Origin: Prevotella koreensis
GTDB lineage: Bacteria; Bacteroidota; Bacteroidia; Bacteroidales; Bacteroidaceae
Direction: 5' to 3'
Assembly (NCBI RefSeq): GCF_003977605.1
Contig: NZ_RYYU01000001.1
Span: 1,050,039-1,114,038 of the forward strand
DNA length: 64,000 nucleotides
Below are positions 52,460-63,018 of this stretch, piece by piece (within the stretch, counting starts at the first letter, position 1; each line of letters begins with the position of its first letter). The translations under genes were made by a program, and so were the position numbers. The notes beneath the pieces are model-generated. The model was not told the origin of the DNA. It did not search any database and worked only from the letters and a program-made list of their open reading frames with translations.

Positions 52460-53491
52460 TCAATCCACACTTACATAGTAGGAATAATACGTACGCATTA
52501 AAAGTTTGTTACCCTTCACTGCAAACACTCCGCATACTACATGTTCCGGTGCTCTGTCTAAGTACCATAGATTCAGCGTACCATTATGCTCCTCAGCCAT
52601 GACAATGTCCATAGAAGGATATTCACCTTCCATGTCAACAGCCCAACCGGCATCGCCGTATTCATCAATCTCGGCCTCCTCCATTTCGCCCATAGCCACA
52701 CCGTCGGGAGTTGTCACCACCTGCATTGCGAAAGCCTTATTGGTTTCGTTCTCGAACAGAATGGTATAGAAACAATACTTGCCTCCGTCTATCTCGCAGT
52801 TCAGTCTGGCACTCTTCACCTTTTTTCCTGTCTTCTGTTCGACGGTCATTCTCGCGGTTTCAGCAAACTTTTTCCCTGGTAAGCGATTTCCGTACCTGTC
52901 ACATTTATTTTTATATTCATACAATTTGTGAGTCTTTAGAAAATTCTCGGTCAGCAGCATGCCGTGCCAGAAATCTTTATTTCTGTGCTTATCACTATTC
53001 GTGAAACGCAAATATTTCATTTTTTCGTTAATTCGATCGTCATTTCCAAATACAACAACATTGGAACTTCCTTTATCAAAATTACACGAAACATAACTCA
53101 CCGCTATCTTCTTGTTATCACATAACACCGTAACATAGCGTTCCTTGTTCTTTTTCAGCATATTAAAGAAAGCCTCACTCACTTTTTCCTGACGCTTAAA
53201 CTCTTCTGACATCTGTTCGTCAGATAAAGCCTCAAACTCTTCACTCGTGAATCGTGACTGTGCCTCATACCCCAATGGTACATACCAATCGGATGTAGTT
53301 TCTAATCCGAAAACATACAATGGCAGATCTTCAAAGTTCTCTGTTACTGCAACTTCATCCTTTGAGTCATCCTTAACATCCGTATTTGCCACGCTGTCAG
53401 TACCAAGCGTTTCGTTTATTTTCTTTTTCAGAGCACCAATACATGATGTCATAAACACCAGTGATAAAACTGCAAATATGGTCTTTCTCAT
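52460..53491 (-). CDS. Hypothetical lipoprotein
   Basis: 343 aa from the ATG at 53491 (a Met 10 codons earlier is less likely). Lipoprotein signal MRKTIFAVLSLVFMTSC with Cys17. A charged linker (DSVANTDVKDDSKDE) precedes a folded domain with no recognised family (LPLYVFGLETTSDWYVPLGY, SARLNCEIDGGKYCFYTILF, EYPSMDIVMAEEHN). Probably outer-membrane anchored. Convergent with the nusB operon across array D. Confidence 0.7.
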   Translation of the reverse strand: MRKTIFAVLSLVFMTSCIGALKKKINETLGTDSVANTDVKDDSKDEVAVTENFEDLPLYVFGLETTSDWYVPLGYEAQSRFTSEEFEALSDEQMSEEFKRQEKVSEAFFNMLKKNKERYVTVLCDNKKIAVSYVSCNFDKGSSNVVVFGNDDRINEKMKYLRFTNSDKHRNKDFWHGMLLTENFLKTHKLYEYKNKCDRYGNRLPGKKFAETARMTVEQKTGKKVKSARLNCEIDGGKYCFYTILFENETNKAFAMQVVTTPDGVAMGEMEEAEIDEYGDAGWAVDMEGEYPSMDIVMAEEHNGTLNLWYLDRAPEHVVCGVFAVKGNKLLMRTYYSYYVSVD

Positions 53492-53663
53492 AATCTCAAT
53501 AAGTTTTTTTATGTTGAACATTTATTTATATTATTTCACAAAGATAATTATTTATGTTTAAAGACGAATATCACAAACAAGTTTTTAATATTGATTAACG
53601 ATAGAATTTTTAATCGTAAGATTATTTACAAACATTTATTCATCATTTTCCCGTCAATTATAT

Positions 53664-53671
53664 TAACTTTG
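53664..53671 (+). promoter_or_regulatory. -7 promoter box close to a start codon
   Basis: TAACTTTG ends 8 bp before the ATG at 53680, so the transcript has almost no leader. Confidence 0.6.
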
Positions 53672-53679
53672 CAGCCATT

Positions 53680-54612
53680 ATGATGAATATTATATATATT
53701 GTTTTCGGCATATTGATGGTGCTTTGGGGAGCAGGAAAACTCACCGACGGAGCAACATCTATCGCCGCAAAAATGAAGATACCGCCAATGATTATCGGTC
53801 TGACAGTGGTGGCGATGGGCACATCGATGCCTGAATTTTTCGTCAGTTTCGTGTCTGCTCTGAAAGGTACGAGCGACCTTGCTGTGGGCAATGTCGTTGG
53901 CAGCAACATCTTCAATACGATGCTCATTGTAGGAACGACGGCATTGGTGACACCTATGGTCATCGCCAAATCTACCGTTAAGAAGGATATTCCTTTTGCC
54001 GTATTGGCTTCTGCAATGCTTTTGCCGATGGCCATTGATGGCAGCATATCACGCATTGACGCAGCAGTGTTATTTGCGGTATTCATCGCTTTCATGTTAT
54101 ATACAGTGCGATCTGCAAAGAAAGAAAAGGATAGCGGCAACGAGGACGAGGTAAAGGAGATGCCGGTGTGGCGTGCGGTGGCTTTCTTTGTGCTCGGTCT
54201 GGCATGCCTCATTGTGGGCAGTAACCTGTTTGTTGATGGTGCCACGGCAGTGGCTTCGTTGCTCGGAGTGAGCGAGGCTGTGATTGGTCTGACGGTAGTG
54301 GCAGGCGGCACATCGCTGCCCGAACTGGCTACGAGTGTAGTTGCGGCGCGCAAAGGACAATGTGCCATAGCAATGGGAAACGTCATTGGCAGCAACGTAT
54401 TCAACATTCTCATGATTTTGGGTATCACGGGAATGATTCACCCGATGAGCATAATCGGCATTACACGGCTCGACTTCATTGTGATGCAACTCAGCATCAT
54501 TCTACTATGGATATTCTCATTCACCAAATACACCGTTGCCCGCTGGGAAGGTGGTCTTCTTGTGGCACTATTCCTTGCTTACATGACATGGTTGGTGATG
54601 CACGCAGTTTGA
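53680..54612 (+). CDS. Calcium/sodium antiporter (CaCA family)
   Basis: 310 aa (a second Met at position 2 is an alternative). Two inverted halves each with the Na/Ca exchanger alpha-repeat: GLTVVAMGTSMPEFFVS...GNVVGSNIFNT and GLTVVAGGTSLPELATS...GNVIGSNVFNI. About ten membrane helices and a short acidic cytosolic loop (SAKKEKDSGNEDEVKEM). YrbG-like exporter of Ca2+ in exchange for Na+. Confidence 0.92.
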   Translation: MMNIIYIVFGILMVLWGAGKLTDGATSIAAKMKIPPMIIGLTVVAMGTSMPEFFVSFVSALKGTSDLAVGNVVGSNIFNTMLIVGTTALVTPMVIAKSTVKKDIPFAVLASAMLLPMAIDGSISRIDAAVLFAVFIAFMLYTVRSAKKEKDSGNEDEVKEMPVWRAVAFFVLGLACLIVGSNLFVDGATAVASLLGVSEAVIGLTVVAGGTSLPELATSVVAARKGQCAIAMGNVIGSNVFNILMILGITGMIHPMSIIGITRLDFIVMQLSIILLWIFSFTKYTVARWEGGLLVALFLAYMTWLVMHAV

Positions 54613-54649
54613 CAATTAACTTAGTTTCAAATCATAAATTTAAATTTTC

Positions 54650-55480
54650 ATGAAAAGAATTGTTTTTTTAATAATGGTGGCTTTAGTTTCCACTTTTGCG
54701 ATGGCACAGGCAGAAACCATACGTACAAACCCGGATTTTTGGAAAAGTAAATATACCAAAGCAATAAACCATATCAGCGAGATAAGCCAGAAATTCGCGA
54801 ATGAAGAACTCGACAAAGAGCAGAAAGATTTACTCATAAAAGAGTATAACAAGGCGGAAGAGGAGTTGATTTCAATCGCAAAAGAGGTGGTAAAAAGTGG
54901 CGACGACCCGGAATTTATTGAGGAAGTTGTAATGCAGATTGGCGGAATGGTAGATTATGAAGACCTGCTCGTTCTGATGCCAAAGGATGCTCCTTACTTT
55001 AACAAACCCGACTTTAAGGGACTGCGCTTGCATATGGAGATGCTGGCAAAGCGTGCGCCGGGCGTTATTTACACCGACCTGAAGATGCAAGACATGAATG
55101 GCAAAGAGCGTTCGTTGTCAGAGTGGTGTGCAAAGGGCAATTACGTGCTCGTTGACTTCTGGGCAAGTTGGTGCCGCCCATGCCGCGAGGAGATGCCTAA
55201 CGTGGTTGAAGCATACAAGCGTTACCACGACAAGGGCTTCGACGTGGTGGGAGTTTCTTATGATACCGATAAGGAAGCATGGAGAAAAGCAGTAAACGAT
55301 CTCGGACTGTCATGGCATCACATCAGCGACTTTAAAGGCTGGGACTGTGCCGCAACATTTGTTTACGGCATAGAAGGCATACCGGCAAATATTCTCGTAG
55401 ATCCAACCGGCAAAATCGTAGCGTCTGACCTGCGTGCCGAGGGACTATTGGAGAAACTCGCAGAAATATACAAGGATTAA
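54650..55480 (+). CDS. TlpA-like thioredoxin-fold protein
   Basis: 276 aa with a signal peptide (MKRIVFLIMVALVSTFAMAQ). A helical N-terminal half (about 25-135, with KAINHISEISQKFANEEL) precedes a thioredoxin domain with DFWASWCRPCREEMP (Cys175, Cys178) and cis-Pro GIEGIPANILVD. Periplasmic thiol reductase/AhpC-TSA type. 37 bp after the exchanger gene and 36 bp before aroB. Confidence 0.88.
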   Translation: MKRIVFLIMVALVSTFAMAQAETIRTNPDFWKSKYTKAINHISEISQKFANEELDKEQKDLLIKEYNKAEEELISIAKEVVKSGDDPEFIEEVVMQIGGMVDYEDLLVLMPKDAPYFNKPDFKGLRLHMEMLAKRAPGVIYTDLKMQDMNGKERSLSEWCAKGNYVLVDFWASWCRPCREEMPNVVEAYKRYHDKGFDVVGVSYDTDKEAWRKAVNDLGLSWHHISDFKGWDCAATFVYGIEGIPANILVDPTGKIVASDLRAEGLLEKLAEIYKD

Positions 55481-55516
55481 ATCGGAGAACACTTATTTCT
55501 CACACCAAGAATAAAA

Positions 55517-56563
55517 ATGCAGCAAATAATATTCCATCGTTCTCTGTCGCACGACCTTGCCGCGGCAATCTCTGAATGTCGACATGACAGAATATTCATT
55601 CTCGCAGACGAAAAGACCGCACGTCACTGTATGCCACAGATTGAGCAATTCGACTGTCTCAATGGGGCAGAAACCATTGTGATAGGACAGGGCGAGGAGA
55701 ACAAGAGCATCGCGACGCTGACCGAAATATGGCAACATCTGAGCCGGAACGGAGCGACACGACACTCGCTGCTGATAAATCTTGGCGGGGGAATGGTTAC
55801 CGACATTGGTGGATTTGCCGCCGCAACATTCAAGCGGGGCATTGATTTCATAAACATACCGACAACATTGCTCGCGATGGTGGATGCTGCCGTGGGCGGA
55901 AAAACGGGGATAAATCTTAACGGACTGAAAAACGAAGTGGGCGCGTTCAGCGATGCCCGCTTCGTTATTATAGACACTACTTTCCTTAAAACACTCGACA
56001 ATGAGAATCTGAAATCGGGTTATGCCGAAATGCTGAAGCATGGACTGATAGGGAGAATGGAGCAATGGGTTGAACTTATCAACTATGACCTCGCACGTCC
56101 GGACTTGGTGATGCTGCAACAAATGGTGAGTGAGTCGCTAGAAGTGAAGCGTAGTATAGTGGCGGAAGACCCTCACGAGCATGGCATACGCAAGGCTCTA
56201 AACCTCGGACACACCGTGGGACATGCGTTCGAGTCGTTCGCAATGACAACAGGAAGGCCAATTCTTCACGGATATGCCGTGGCATACGGCTTGATATGCG
56301 AACTTTATCTAAGTGCTATAAAAGCGGGTTTTCCAACGGATATTCTGCGCCAAACGGTTAGTTTCATTCGCGAAAACTATGGGCAGATGCCGATAACATG
56401 CAACGACTACCCTGCCCTTGTGTCATTAATGCGACACGACAAAAAGAACACGACAGGAACCATAAACTTCACACTGCTTGCCGACATCGGTGACATACGC
56501 ATCGACCAAACAGCAAGCGAGGAGGAGATACGCGAAGCATTGGATTTCTATAGTGAAGGATAA
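55517..56563 (+). CDS. aroB: 3-dehydroquinate synthase
   Basis: 348 aa. NAD-binding GGGMVTDIGGFAAATFKRGI and the IPTTLLAMVDAAVGGKTGIN segment, zinc ligands in ALNLGHTVGHAFE and LHGYAVAYG. Converts DAHP to 3-dehydroquinate in the shikimate pathway. Confidence 0.95.
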   Translation: MQQIIFHRSLSHDLAAAISECRHDRIFILADEKTARHCMPQIEQFDCLNGAETIVIGQGEENKSIATLTEIWQHLSRNGATRHSLLINLGGGMVTDIGGFAAATFKRGIDFINIPTTLLAMVDAAVGGKTGINLNGLKNEVGAFSDARFVIIDTTFLKTLDNENLKSGYAEMLKHGLIGRMEQWVELINYDLARPDLVMLQQMVSESLEVKRSIVAEDPHEHGIRKALNLGHTVGHAFESFAMTTGRPILHGYAVAYGLICELYLSAIKAGFPTDILRQTVSFIRENYGQMPITCNDYPALVSLMRHDKKNTTGTINFTLLADIGDIRIDQTASEEEIREALDFYSEG

Positions 56564-56678
56564 TAACATCAAATAGGGAAGCACAACAAGACAATCACGA
56601 CCCGTTAGCGTTAGAAAAAAGAAAAATGATGTGCCGAAAATGACACACCATTTTATTTTTATCTCCGACAAACAGAAA

Positions 56679-56900
56679 TCAGTCTGTCCAAGCCCTATAT
56701 TTAAAGAGTGAACTCTTCACAGGTGATTCTTCTTCGTCGTCGTCTTCCTCAACATCCATATCAATATGTTTTGCCAATGCGCCACCTTCGTTTCCATCAA
56801 TGGCACCATGATTATTTCCGCTGAAAACTATAACCCCTTCCATCAAATCGGAAGACTCCACCACCCCTGTTTCGGGCATGATATATGTTTTCTTATCCAT
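56679..56900 (-). CDS. Small acidic protein (73 aa)
   Basis: Begins MDKKTYIMPETGVVESSDLM, with a mid segment VIVFSGNNHGAIDGNEGG and an acidic VEEDDDEEES stretch. Its start resembles small MKKTYIxP-type proteins frequent in Prevotella genomes, whose role is unknown. It begins 20 bp after the stop of the secreted Ig-like protein gene, so the pair is probably co-transcribed. Confidence 0.55.
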   Translation of the reverse strand: MDKKTYIMPETGVVESSDLMEGVIVFSGNNHGAIDGNEGGALAKHIDMDVEEDDDEEESPVKSSLFKYRAWTD

Positions 56901-56920
56901 TTTGTTTTCGCTTTATTCTA

Positions 56921-59233
56921 TTATTTAAAAACAACTTTCTTACCATTCTTGATATAGATTCCTTTCTGTGGAGTCTTTGAACGCACACCTTGGAGGTTGT
57001 AAAAAGCACCGTTTTCATCATAATTATCAACTGCTACGCCGTCAATGCCGTTCACTGTTTCATCAAAACCTACGAAGCCCGGCTTTGCCCCACCTACTGT
57101 TCCACCGATTTTGAGATAACCTTTTCCTACCTGCAACGTGTTCTTGAGCATATAGAATCCGATTCCGTTAGAGCCTTTTCCGAGAACATAGACATCGGTT
57201 GAGGTCTGTCCTTCGGTCATTCCTACCACTGTCAAGTCGGTGCAAGCCTTCATCTTGTTGTCTGTCAGTGGCTCAACGCCGGTGGTACGTGTCAGTGTTA
57301 CGGTGCCGTTGCCTTTCAATAATACGGCAGCACCTTTGGGAACAGCATTCACCTCTTCTGCAACTATCCGCTCTTCGGTGGCCTCTTTTATCTGATATGC
57401 CTTTACACCATTCGTATTGGCGAAGTCAATATCATCAGTCGCCACCCATGTAAGATAGCCGGTTTCGCCGAACGTAAGATTAACAAGATGACTATCAGAA
57501 GGTTTGTTTATTTTAAGTTCATATTCAGCACTATATATTGTATGCGGTATTTTTGCCGTGATTTTCACCGTACCGGGAGCAAGAATATCAATGATATTGT
57601 TGTCGTGAAACCTTACTTTAGTTTCATCACTGCTGGTATATACAAGTTCGTCGGAAGAGCCTTCAATGCTTGCCTGCTGCAGATTATAGTTATCGCCATA
57701 GGTTATTTCATCGTTAGTCCTGTCGAAAGAAACCGTTATGTCGTTTACCTTTCGATAAATCTGAATAAGTGGGAAATCACTACTTTCCCAATAAGCAGAA
57801 AACAAAGAATTCTTATCATTGTATTTAATAATCCTGCGACTTCCTATAAACTTCACTGTTACACCATTATTATCTGAAGATATTGATGCCTTGGAATAGT
57901 CATCAACCTTATTTGTTGTTAGCAAGGAATTAGCATTACCTGTTACAGTGCAGAGATAACCATCTTTGGTGTTGAATGTCCATTCGCCGGCTTTTCCTCC
58001 GAGCAATATCTGAGTTACATTTTCTTTATCATCATCCTGCACCTCAACGAAAGACTTATCATTCTCTTTCGAATACACTACTATTGTTCTACCGAAGTTA
58101 TTCGTTTTTTTTACTCCCATTGCCACCGGAAGTTTTTTACCTTGATAAACGAATATCAACTTGTCACCGGCCTGCAGAGTCCCTACATCCGTAACAATTT
58201 CGTAACTCCCCTTAGATATTAGGTTCTCCTCAACAGTAAGAGTATAGGACGCAGATGCAGAGAGATAGGCATCTGTTTCTGCTGTTGTAGCAGTAACGGT
58301 AGTTGTGCCGACATTCAATGCTTTAATGAAACCGGTATTCATTATTTCGGCAATACCGTCTCCTACTATTGAATAAGTTACAGCACCATCTCCGGAATTA
58401 ATTAATTTGGGGCCTTCATTCTCATCGCCTTTAAGCATAAAGAAGTTATCGGGATCGAATTTCAGATCAGGAGTACCTTTACTTACAATAAGTTTATACG
58501 ATGCAGAGCCTTCCGCGTATGTTGCGGTTTGCAAAGTCTTAACGGTGATTGTTGTCTCACCTGCTTTATGCAATGTTATTTCTCCAGACTTATCAATAGA
58601 TGCGACATCCATACTACTACTCTCATAGTTTCTTCCACCATCACTCTTTGTTGTCAATGTCTGTAATGTATAAGACTGGCCGACTGTAGCATTCTCCACT
58701 GCGTTGGCAAAACTATTCTCCGGGTTTTCAGTCCCTTGTGGCACTTCAGTAGAGTATGTCACAACAATAGATTTCACGTATAATGCTTTCTTTGCAGGTT
58801 CTTGTTTTAATTCTACTACGATTTCTCCGGTTGAATTTCCGGTAAAGGTATATGGTTTGTTGTTTGCTGTTAATGATTCTTCACCTCCAAACGGCATACC
58901 ACTTACGGTAACATTAAGTTTTGCAGTGGTATTTTTAGCACCTGATGCATTAACTACAACCTGCGTTATTGTGCCACTAATACCCGAAGTGTTTAGTCGC
59001 AAATAAGATACCGCTTTTTTTGATGTTCCATAATGAATACCTTTAGCAGGCTCAAATGTGGATTCCGATCCATCAGATGTAATCGTCCATTTCACACCAT
59101 CATCGGCTGTACCACTACCATTACATTTACCATTAAATGTCAAAGTGCTCGTCTTTTCTTCTGCATAGCCCCCTACGGAAAATAACACCATTAGCGAAAG
59201 AAGGAGCGTTTTAAACCTCAAGTTGTTTTTCAT
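56921..59233 (-). CDS. Secreted multi-domain Ig-like (Big_2) protein
   Basis: 770 aa with a signal peptide (MKNNLRFKTLLLSLMVLFSVGGYA). Residues about 30-165 resemble a carbohydrate-binding or beta-sandwich module. Several bacterial Ig-like (Big_2) segments follow (about 175-330 and 510-580: VASIDKSGEITLHKAGETTI, AEIMNTGFIKALNVGTTTV, VRFHDNNIIDILAPGTVKI). The C-terminal tail (FYNLQGVRSKTPQKGIYIKN) resembles a type IX secretion/sorting tail. Likely a surface or secreted adhesin-like protein. Followed by the 73-aa gene. Confidence 0.78.
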   Translation of the reverse strand: MKNNLRFKTLLLSLMVLFSVGGYAEEKTSTLTFNGKCNGSGTADDGVKWTITSDGSESTFEPAKGIHYGTSKKAVSYLRLNTSGISGTITQVVVNASGAKNTTAKLNVTVSGMPFGGEESLTANNKPYTFTGNSTGEIVVELKQEPAKKALYVKSIVVTYSTEVPQGTENPENSFANAVENATVGQSYTLQTLTTKSDGGRNYESSSMDVASIDKSGEITLHKAGETTITVKTLQTATYAEGSASYKLIVSKGTPDLKFDPDNFFMLKGDENEGPKLINSGDGAVTYSIVGDGIAEIMNTGFIKALNVGTTTVTATTAETDAYLSASASYTLTVEENLISKGSYEIVTDVGTLQAGDKLIFVYQGKKLPVAMGVKKTNNFGRTIVVYSKENDKSFVEVQDDDKENVTQILLGGKAGEWTFNTKDGYLCTVTGNANSLLTTNKVDDYSKASISSDNNGVTVKFIGSRRIIKYNDKNSLFSAYWESSDFPLIQIYRKVNDITVSFDRTNDEITYGDNYNLQQASIEGSSDELVYTSSDETKVRFHDNNIIDILAPGTVKITAKIPHTIYSAEYELKINKPSDSHLVNLTFGETGYLTWVATDDIDFANTNGVKAYQIKEATEERIVAEEVNAVPKGAAVLLKGNGTVTLTRTTGVEPLTDNKMKACTDLTVVGMTEGQTSTDVYVLGKGSNGIGFYMLKNTLQVGKGYLKIGGTVGGAKPGFVGFDETVNGIDGVAVDNYDENGAFYNLQGVRSKTPQKGIYIKNGKKVVFK

Positions 59234-59435
59234 AATTTATATTTTATTTAATCAATTGCTTTTCTAATGCAAAATTAAGCATTTACTTTGTATTGGCCAA
59301 ATTATAAGAAAAGAAAGGATTTATAATATACGGATTATCAATACCGGATATCAGTTTAGTTCTTCAAAAGCACACCTATATCGAAAATTATGTTAAAGAA
59401 GATACAAAAACAGAACAACTCACTATTTTTAATTA

Positions 59436-59443
59436 TATCTTTG
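59436..59443 (+). promoter_or_regulatory. -7 promoter box
   Basis: TATCTTTG, 36 bp before the ATG at 59480. It excludes an upstream in-frame ATG at 59390. Confidence 0.65.
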
Positions 59444-59479
59444 CAAACACAATTGGACAATAAAAACAAATATCAGACT

Positions 59480-60001
59480 ATGGGATTTTTAGATTTTCTT
59501 AATGGCAATAAGTCGAAGACCATCACATTCTCGACACTGCCGAAAAACATTGACGAACTAAAAGCCATGCCACAGGCCGGGCTTACAGACGAATTTGAAG
59601 TTGCAGCACTCGTAGTTGCTGCACTATGCCGATACGAAGAGAGCATCGAGGACTCGCTTGAAATGCTGAACTATCTTATGGGACCGACACCGATGACCAA
59701 CATTGAGGTGCAGTTTCTACGCGACAGACTCGGTGGAAAGACATACAAGCCACGCTCTTTCTTTGCAGGTGCAACACCGAACAATGGTTATATACCATCG
59801 GTTCCTTACACTATAAAAGTGTCAACCAACCCATACTCTTACGTTGATACATCGGCAAAAATATTTCTATATTCGGGCGGTGCAGACAGCCCTCGCCCGG
59901 TATGTTTGCGCAAGAAACCAAGCACAGGACAATGGTTCGTGACCCAGTTCAGTTTCCTCTCAGACATCAGAGTCCCGGTTTCAGAAGATCCGTGGGCATA
60001 A
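59480..60001 (+). CDS. DUF6935-like protein
   Basis: 173 aa from the ATG at 59480. LPKNIDELKAMPQAGLTDEF, VAALVVAALCRYEES and VQFLRDRLGGKTYKPRSFFAG match a Bacteroidetes/Firmicutes family I recall as DUF6935. No signal peptide. Function unknown. A single-gene transcript ending in the long hairpin at 60016. Confidence 0.7.
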   Translation: MGFLDFLNGNKSKTITFSTLPKNIDELKAMPQAGLTDEFEVAALVVAALCRYEESIEDSLEMLNYLMGPTPMTNIEVQFLRDRLGGKTYKPRSFFAGATPNNGYIPSVPYTIKVSTNPYSYVDTSAKIFLYSGGADSPRPVCLRKKPSTGQWFVTQFSFLSDIRVPVSEDPWA

Positions 60002-60015
60002 ATAGGAATTAAAGC

Positions 60016-60100
60016 CTCCTTATAACTTAAGAAGATTACTTTCCAAACCTAAAACACATTGGTATGAAAAGTAATCTTCTTAAGTTATAAGGAGTTTTTT
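60016..60100. terminator. Bidirectional terminator with perfect 27-bp stem
   Basis: 60016-60042 and 60068-60094 are exact reverse complements (start CTCCTTATAACTTAAGAAG), with a 25-nt loop and T-run after. It lies between the convergent DUF6935-like and cdsA genes. The stem is much longer than ordinary terminators here. Confidence 0.85.
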
Positions 60101-60951
60101 TATAATAATGTTACCGAATACAAATAGACTAAAGCCGCAGGCAAAGCCATTAGCGATGAGTCGAAGCGATCGAGCATTCCGCCATGTCCCGGCAGTATGC
60201 TGCCACTATCCTTGATGCCGACAGTACGCTTGAAAAGACTCTCTACGAGGTCGCCCAAAGTTCCGAACACCACAACAACGAGTCCTAAACCGAGCCATAC
60301 CGGAAGCGTAAGAACACTTCCCGCATCATTACCACCGGTGAAATACCACACCACGGCAGCAGTAATCAGCACAAAAATGCCTCCGCCGATGCTACCCTCC
60401 CAACTCTTGGCGGGCGAAACACGGGGGAACAACTTATGCTTACCGAAAAGAGAACCACAACAATATGCACCTGTATCGCTCACCCAAAGGAAAATGAAAA
60501 CGCTCAACGGCAACATCGTACTGAATGCAATAGTACCGTCACCCTGCTGCATGAAAGCAAGAGCATTTATCGTTGAGAACGGCAGGGCGATATACATCTG
60601 TGAAAGCATGGTGTAAGCCCAGTTGTTTATAGGGTTTTCGGCACATGTATATAATTCGCTTATGAAAAGATATACCACGGTGAGCAGGTACGGCACGAAC
60701 ACCGCACTTGTCGGCACGAAGCCACTGACATATCCCGCCATTGCCAAGAAAAGATACACACCGCCTACCGTACTGATAAAGCGATTCACACTTACGGCCT
60801 TTAACGTATTGACAATCCCGGTAAACTCCCATACCGTAAGTCCCGTGACAATGGCAAAAAGGAATACCATTGTAATAGGACTCAGAAAGCAAGTTACCAC
60901 TGCCGTGACGAAAAACACGCCTGTAATGGCTCTAACTATCAGATTTTTCAT
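60100..60951 (-). CDS. cdsA: Phosphatidate cytidylyltransferase
   Basis: 283 aa, about eight membrane helices. C-terminal CDP-diacylglycerol synthase signature SLFKRTVGIKDSG...LPGHGGMLDRFDS. Makes CDP-diacylglycerol for phospholipid synthesis. Overlaps the end of ftsH by 20 bp; the stop is next to the long terminator. Confidence 0.93.
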   Translation of the reverse strand: MKNLIVRAITGVFFVTAVVTCFLSPITMVFLFAIVTGLTVWEFTGIVNTLKAVSVNRFISTVGGVYLFLAMAGYVSGFVPTSAVFVPYLLTVVYLFISELYTCAENPINNWAYTMLSQMYIALPFSTINALAFMQQGDGTIAFSTMLPLSVFIFLWVSDTGAYCCGSLFGKHKLFPRVSPAKSWEGSIGGGIFVLITAAVVWYFTGGNDAGSVLTLPVWLGLGLVVVVFGTLGDLVESLFKRTVGIKDSGSILPGHGGMLDRFDSSLMALPAALVYLYSVTLL

Positions 60952-62932
60952 TATCGTTATTGTCTTCTTTTATTTCTGCTACAGATGTTTCCTGCACCGA
61001 TTCAACTGATTCTTTTGCCTCCTCTTGCATAATCTCTGAAGAGCGACTTGCCCATGGTCGTTTACCAAAAATTTCCTCAACGTCCTCTGCAAAAATAACT
61101 TCGCGGTCTATCAGGAGTTGCGCCAACCTATTGTGTCCATCCTTATGCTCTGTCAATATCTGTTTCGCACGCTCGTATTGACCTGCTATCAGTTTCATCA
61201 CTTCATCGTCAATCACCTGCGCTGTGGTATCGGAATAAGGCTTTTGGAAATTATACTCCTGATTGTTGTAATAGCAAACATTCGGTATCTTGTCGCTCAT
61301 TCCGGCGTATGCTATCATTGAGTAAGATGTCTTTGTTACGCGTTCGAGGTCGTTCATCGCCCCCGTAGAAATCTGTCCGATGAACAAATCCTCGGCTGCA
61401 CGCCCTCCAAGCAATGCACATATCTCGTCAAGCATCTGCTCCTTGGTCGTTATCTGTCGCTCTTCGGGCATATACCATGCCGCACCGAGAGCACGGCCAC
61501 GTGGCACAATAGTCACCTTGACCAACGGATTGGCATGCTCACAGAACCATGATATGGTGGCATGGCCTGCCTCATGTATTGCTATTGAGCGTTTCTCATG
61601 CGCCGTAAGTACCTTCGTCTTCTTCTCCAGTCCACCGATGATACGGTCAACGGCATCAAGGAAATCCTGTTTCTCCACGGCTTGTTTATCATGACGCGCG
61701 GCTATCAAGGCTGCCTCATTACAAACGTTGGCTATGTCTGCTCCGGAGAATCCCGGTGTCTGACGTGCCAACTGGTCAATATCAAGACTGCGGTCTATCT
61801 TGATAGGCCTCAAGTGTACCATGAAAATCGCCTTGCGTTCATTGAGATCCGGCAGGTCAACATTTATCTGACGGTCGAATCTTCCGGCACGCAACAAAGC
61901 AGAGTCGAGCATATCGACACGGTTTGTTGCAGCAAGAATTATCACTCCGCTGTTTGTTCCGAAACCGTCCATCTCGGTCAACAAGGCATTAAGTGTGTTC
62001 TCACGCTCATCGTTTCCGCCCATAGATGGATTCTTGGAGCGTGCCCTTCCCACTGCATCAATCTCGTCAATGAAGATTATACAGGGTGACTTTTCCTTTG
62101 CCTGACGGAACAAATCGCGAACACGACTGGCACCGACACCCACGAACATCTCTACGAAATCAGAACCCGACATCGAGAAGAACGGCACTCCTGCCTCGCC
62201 GGCAACAGCCTTTGCGAGCAGTGTTTTACCCGTTCCCGGAGGTCCTACGAGCAATGCTCCCTTAGGAATTTTACCTCCGAGGTCGGTATATTTTCTTGGA
62301 TTCTTCAGAAATTCGACAATCTCCTGAACCTCTTGCTTTGCTCCTTCCTGTCCCGCCACGTCTTTGAACGTAACGTTTATCTCGCCTCCCTTTTCATACA
62401 TCTTGGCCTTGCTCTTGCCCACCGAGAACACTCCCGAAGAGCCTGCACCGCCTCCCATACGCTTCATTATCAATATCCATATAACGATGAGTATGATGAA
62501 AGGAGAGAAATTAATAAGGATATTCAGCAAACCGTTGTCCTTACGGTTCTGATAGTCAAGTTGTCCCTTGAACTTCCCTTGTTCTTTCGCAGCACTGATA
62601 AACTCTTCCACCTTGTCAACACTGCCATATTCCACTTCAAGATAAGGATTTTTCCCCACCTTGTCGAGACCTGTCTTGAATATACGTCTCACGTATTCCG
62701 GCTTCACGAACATCTTCAAGACATTGTCGCTTTTGTTCACTTCCACCTTCTGTGCATATCCGCTATCCACATAAGCCTTGAACTCATCATACGTAGCGGT
62801 CTTATTCATACCCCCACCTATGCTGTCACCTCCCGAAAAATAGAATGCCACGAGAGCCAGCAATATCATTATATAAATCCAACTCATGTTGAACTTCGGC
62901 ATCTTCGGACGGTTATTGTTGTTTTGTTCCAT
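60932..62932 (-). CDS. ftsH: ATP-dependent zinc metalloprotease FtsH
   Basis: 666 aa. N-terminal Asn-rich start ([11 protein letters not shown]), two membrane helices (about 15-30 and 128-148) with a periplasmic domain between, then an AAA domain (Walker A GPPGTGKT, Walker [33 protein letters not shown]) and the M41 zinc site IAIHEAGH. Ends with an acidic tail. Degrades membrane and short-lived cytosolic proteins. 86 bp after rsfS; overlaps cdsA. Confidence 0.96.
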   Translation of the reverse strand: MEQNNNNRPKMPKFNMSWIYIMILLALVAFYFSGGDSIGGGMNKTATYDEFKAYVDSGYAQKVEVNKSDNVLKMFVKPEYVRRIFKTGLDKVGKNPYLEVEYGSVDKVEEFISAAKEQGKFKGQLDYQNRKDNGLLNILINFSPFIILIVIWILIMKRMGGGAGSSGVFSVGKSKAKMYEKGGEINVTFKDVAGQEGAKQEVQEIVEFLKNPRKYTDLGGKIPKGALLVGPPGTGKTLLAKAVAGEAGVPFFSMSGSDFVEMFVGVGASRVRDLFRQAKEKSPCIIFIDEIDAVGRARSKNPSMGGNDERENTLNALLTEMDGFGTNSGVIILAATNRVDMLDSALLRAGRFDRQINVDLPDLNERKAIFMVHLRPIKIDRSLDIDQLARQTPGFSGADIANVCNEAALIAARHDKQAVEKQDFLDAVDRIIGGLEKKTKVLTAHEKRSIAIHEAGHATISWFCEHANPLVKVTIVPRGRALGAAWYMPEERQITTKEQMLDEICALLGGRAAEDLFIGQISTGAMNDLERVTKTSYSMIAYAGMSDKIPNVCYYNNQEYNFQKPYSDTTAQVIDDEVMKLIAGQYERAKQILTEHKDGHNRLAQLLIDREVIFAEDVEEIFGKRPWASRSSEIMQEEAKESVESVQETSVAEIKEDNNDNEKSDS

Positions 62933-63018
62933 TTCTCTATCAGACGATTGTCCTTATTGTTTTTAACTTAGAATTTCATATTTTTTCAAACTTCTCTCCT
63001 TATTTTTCGCTCCCGATA

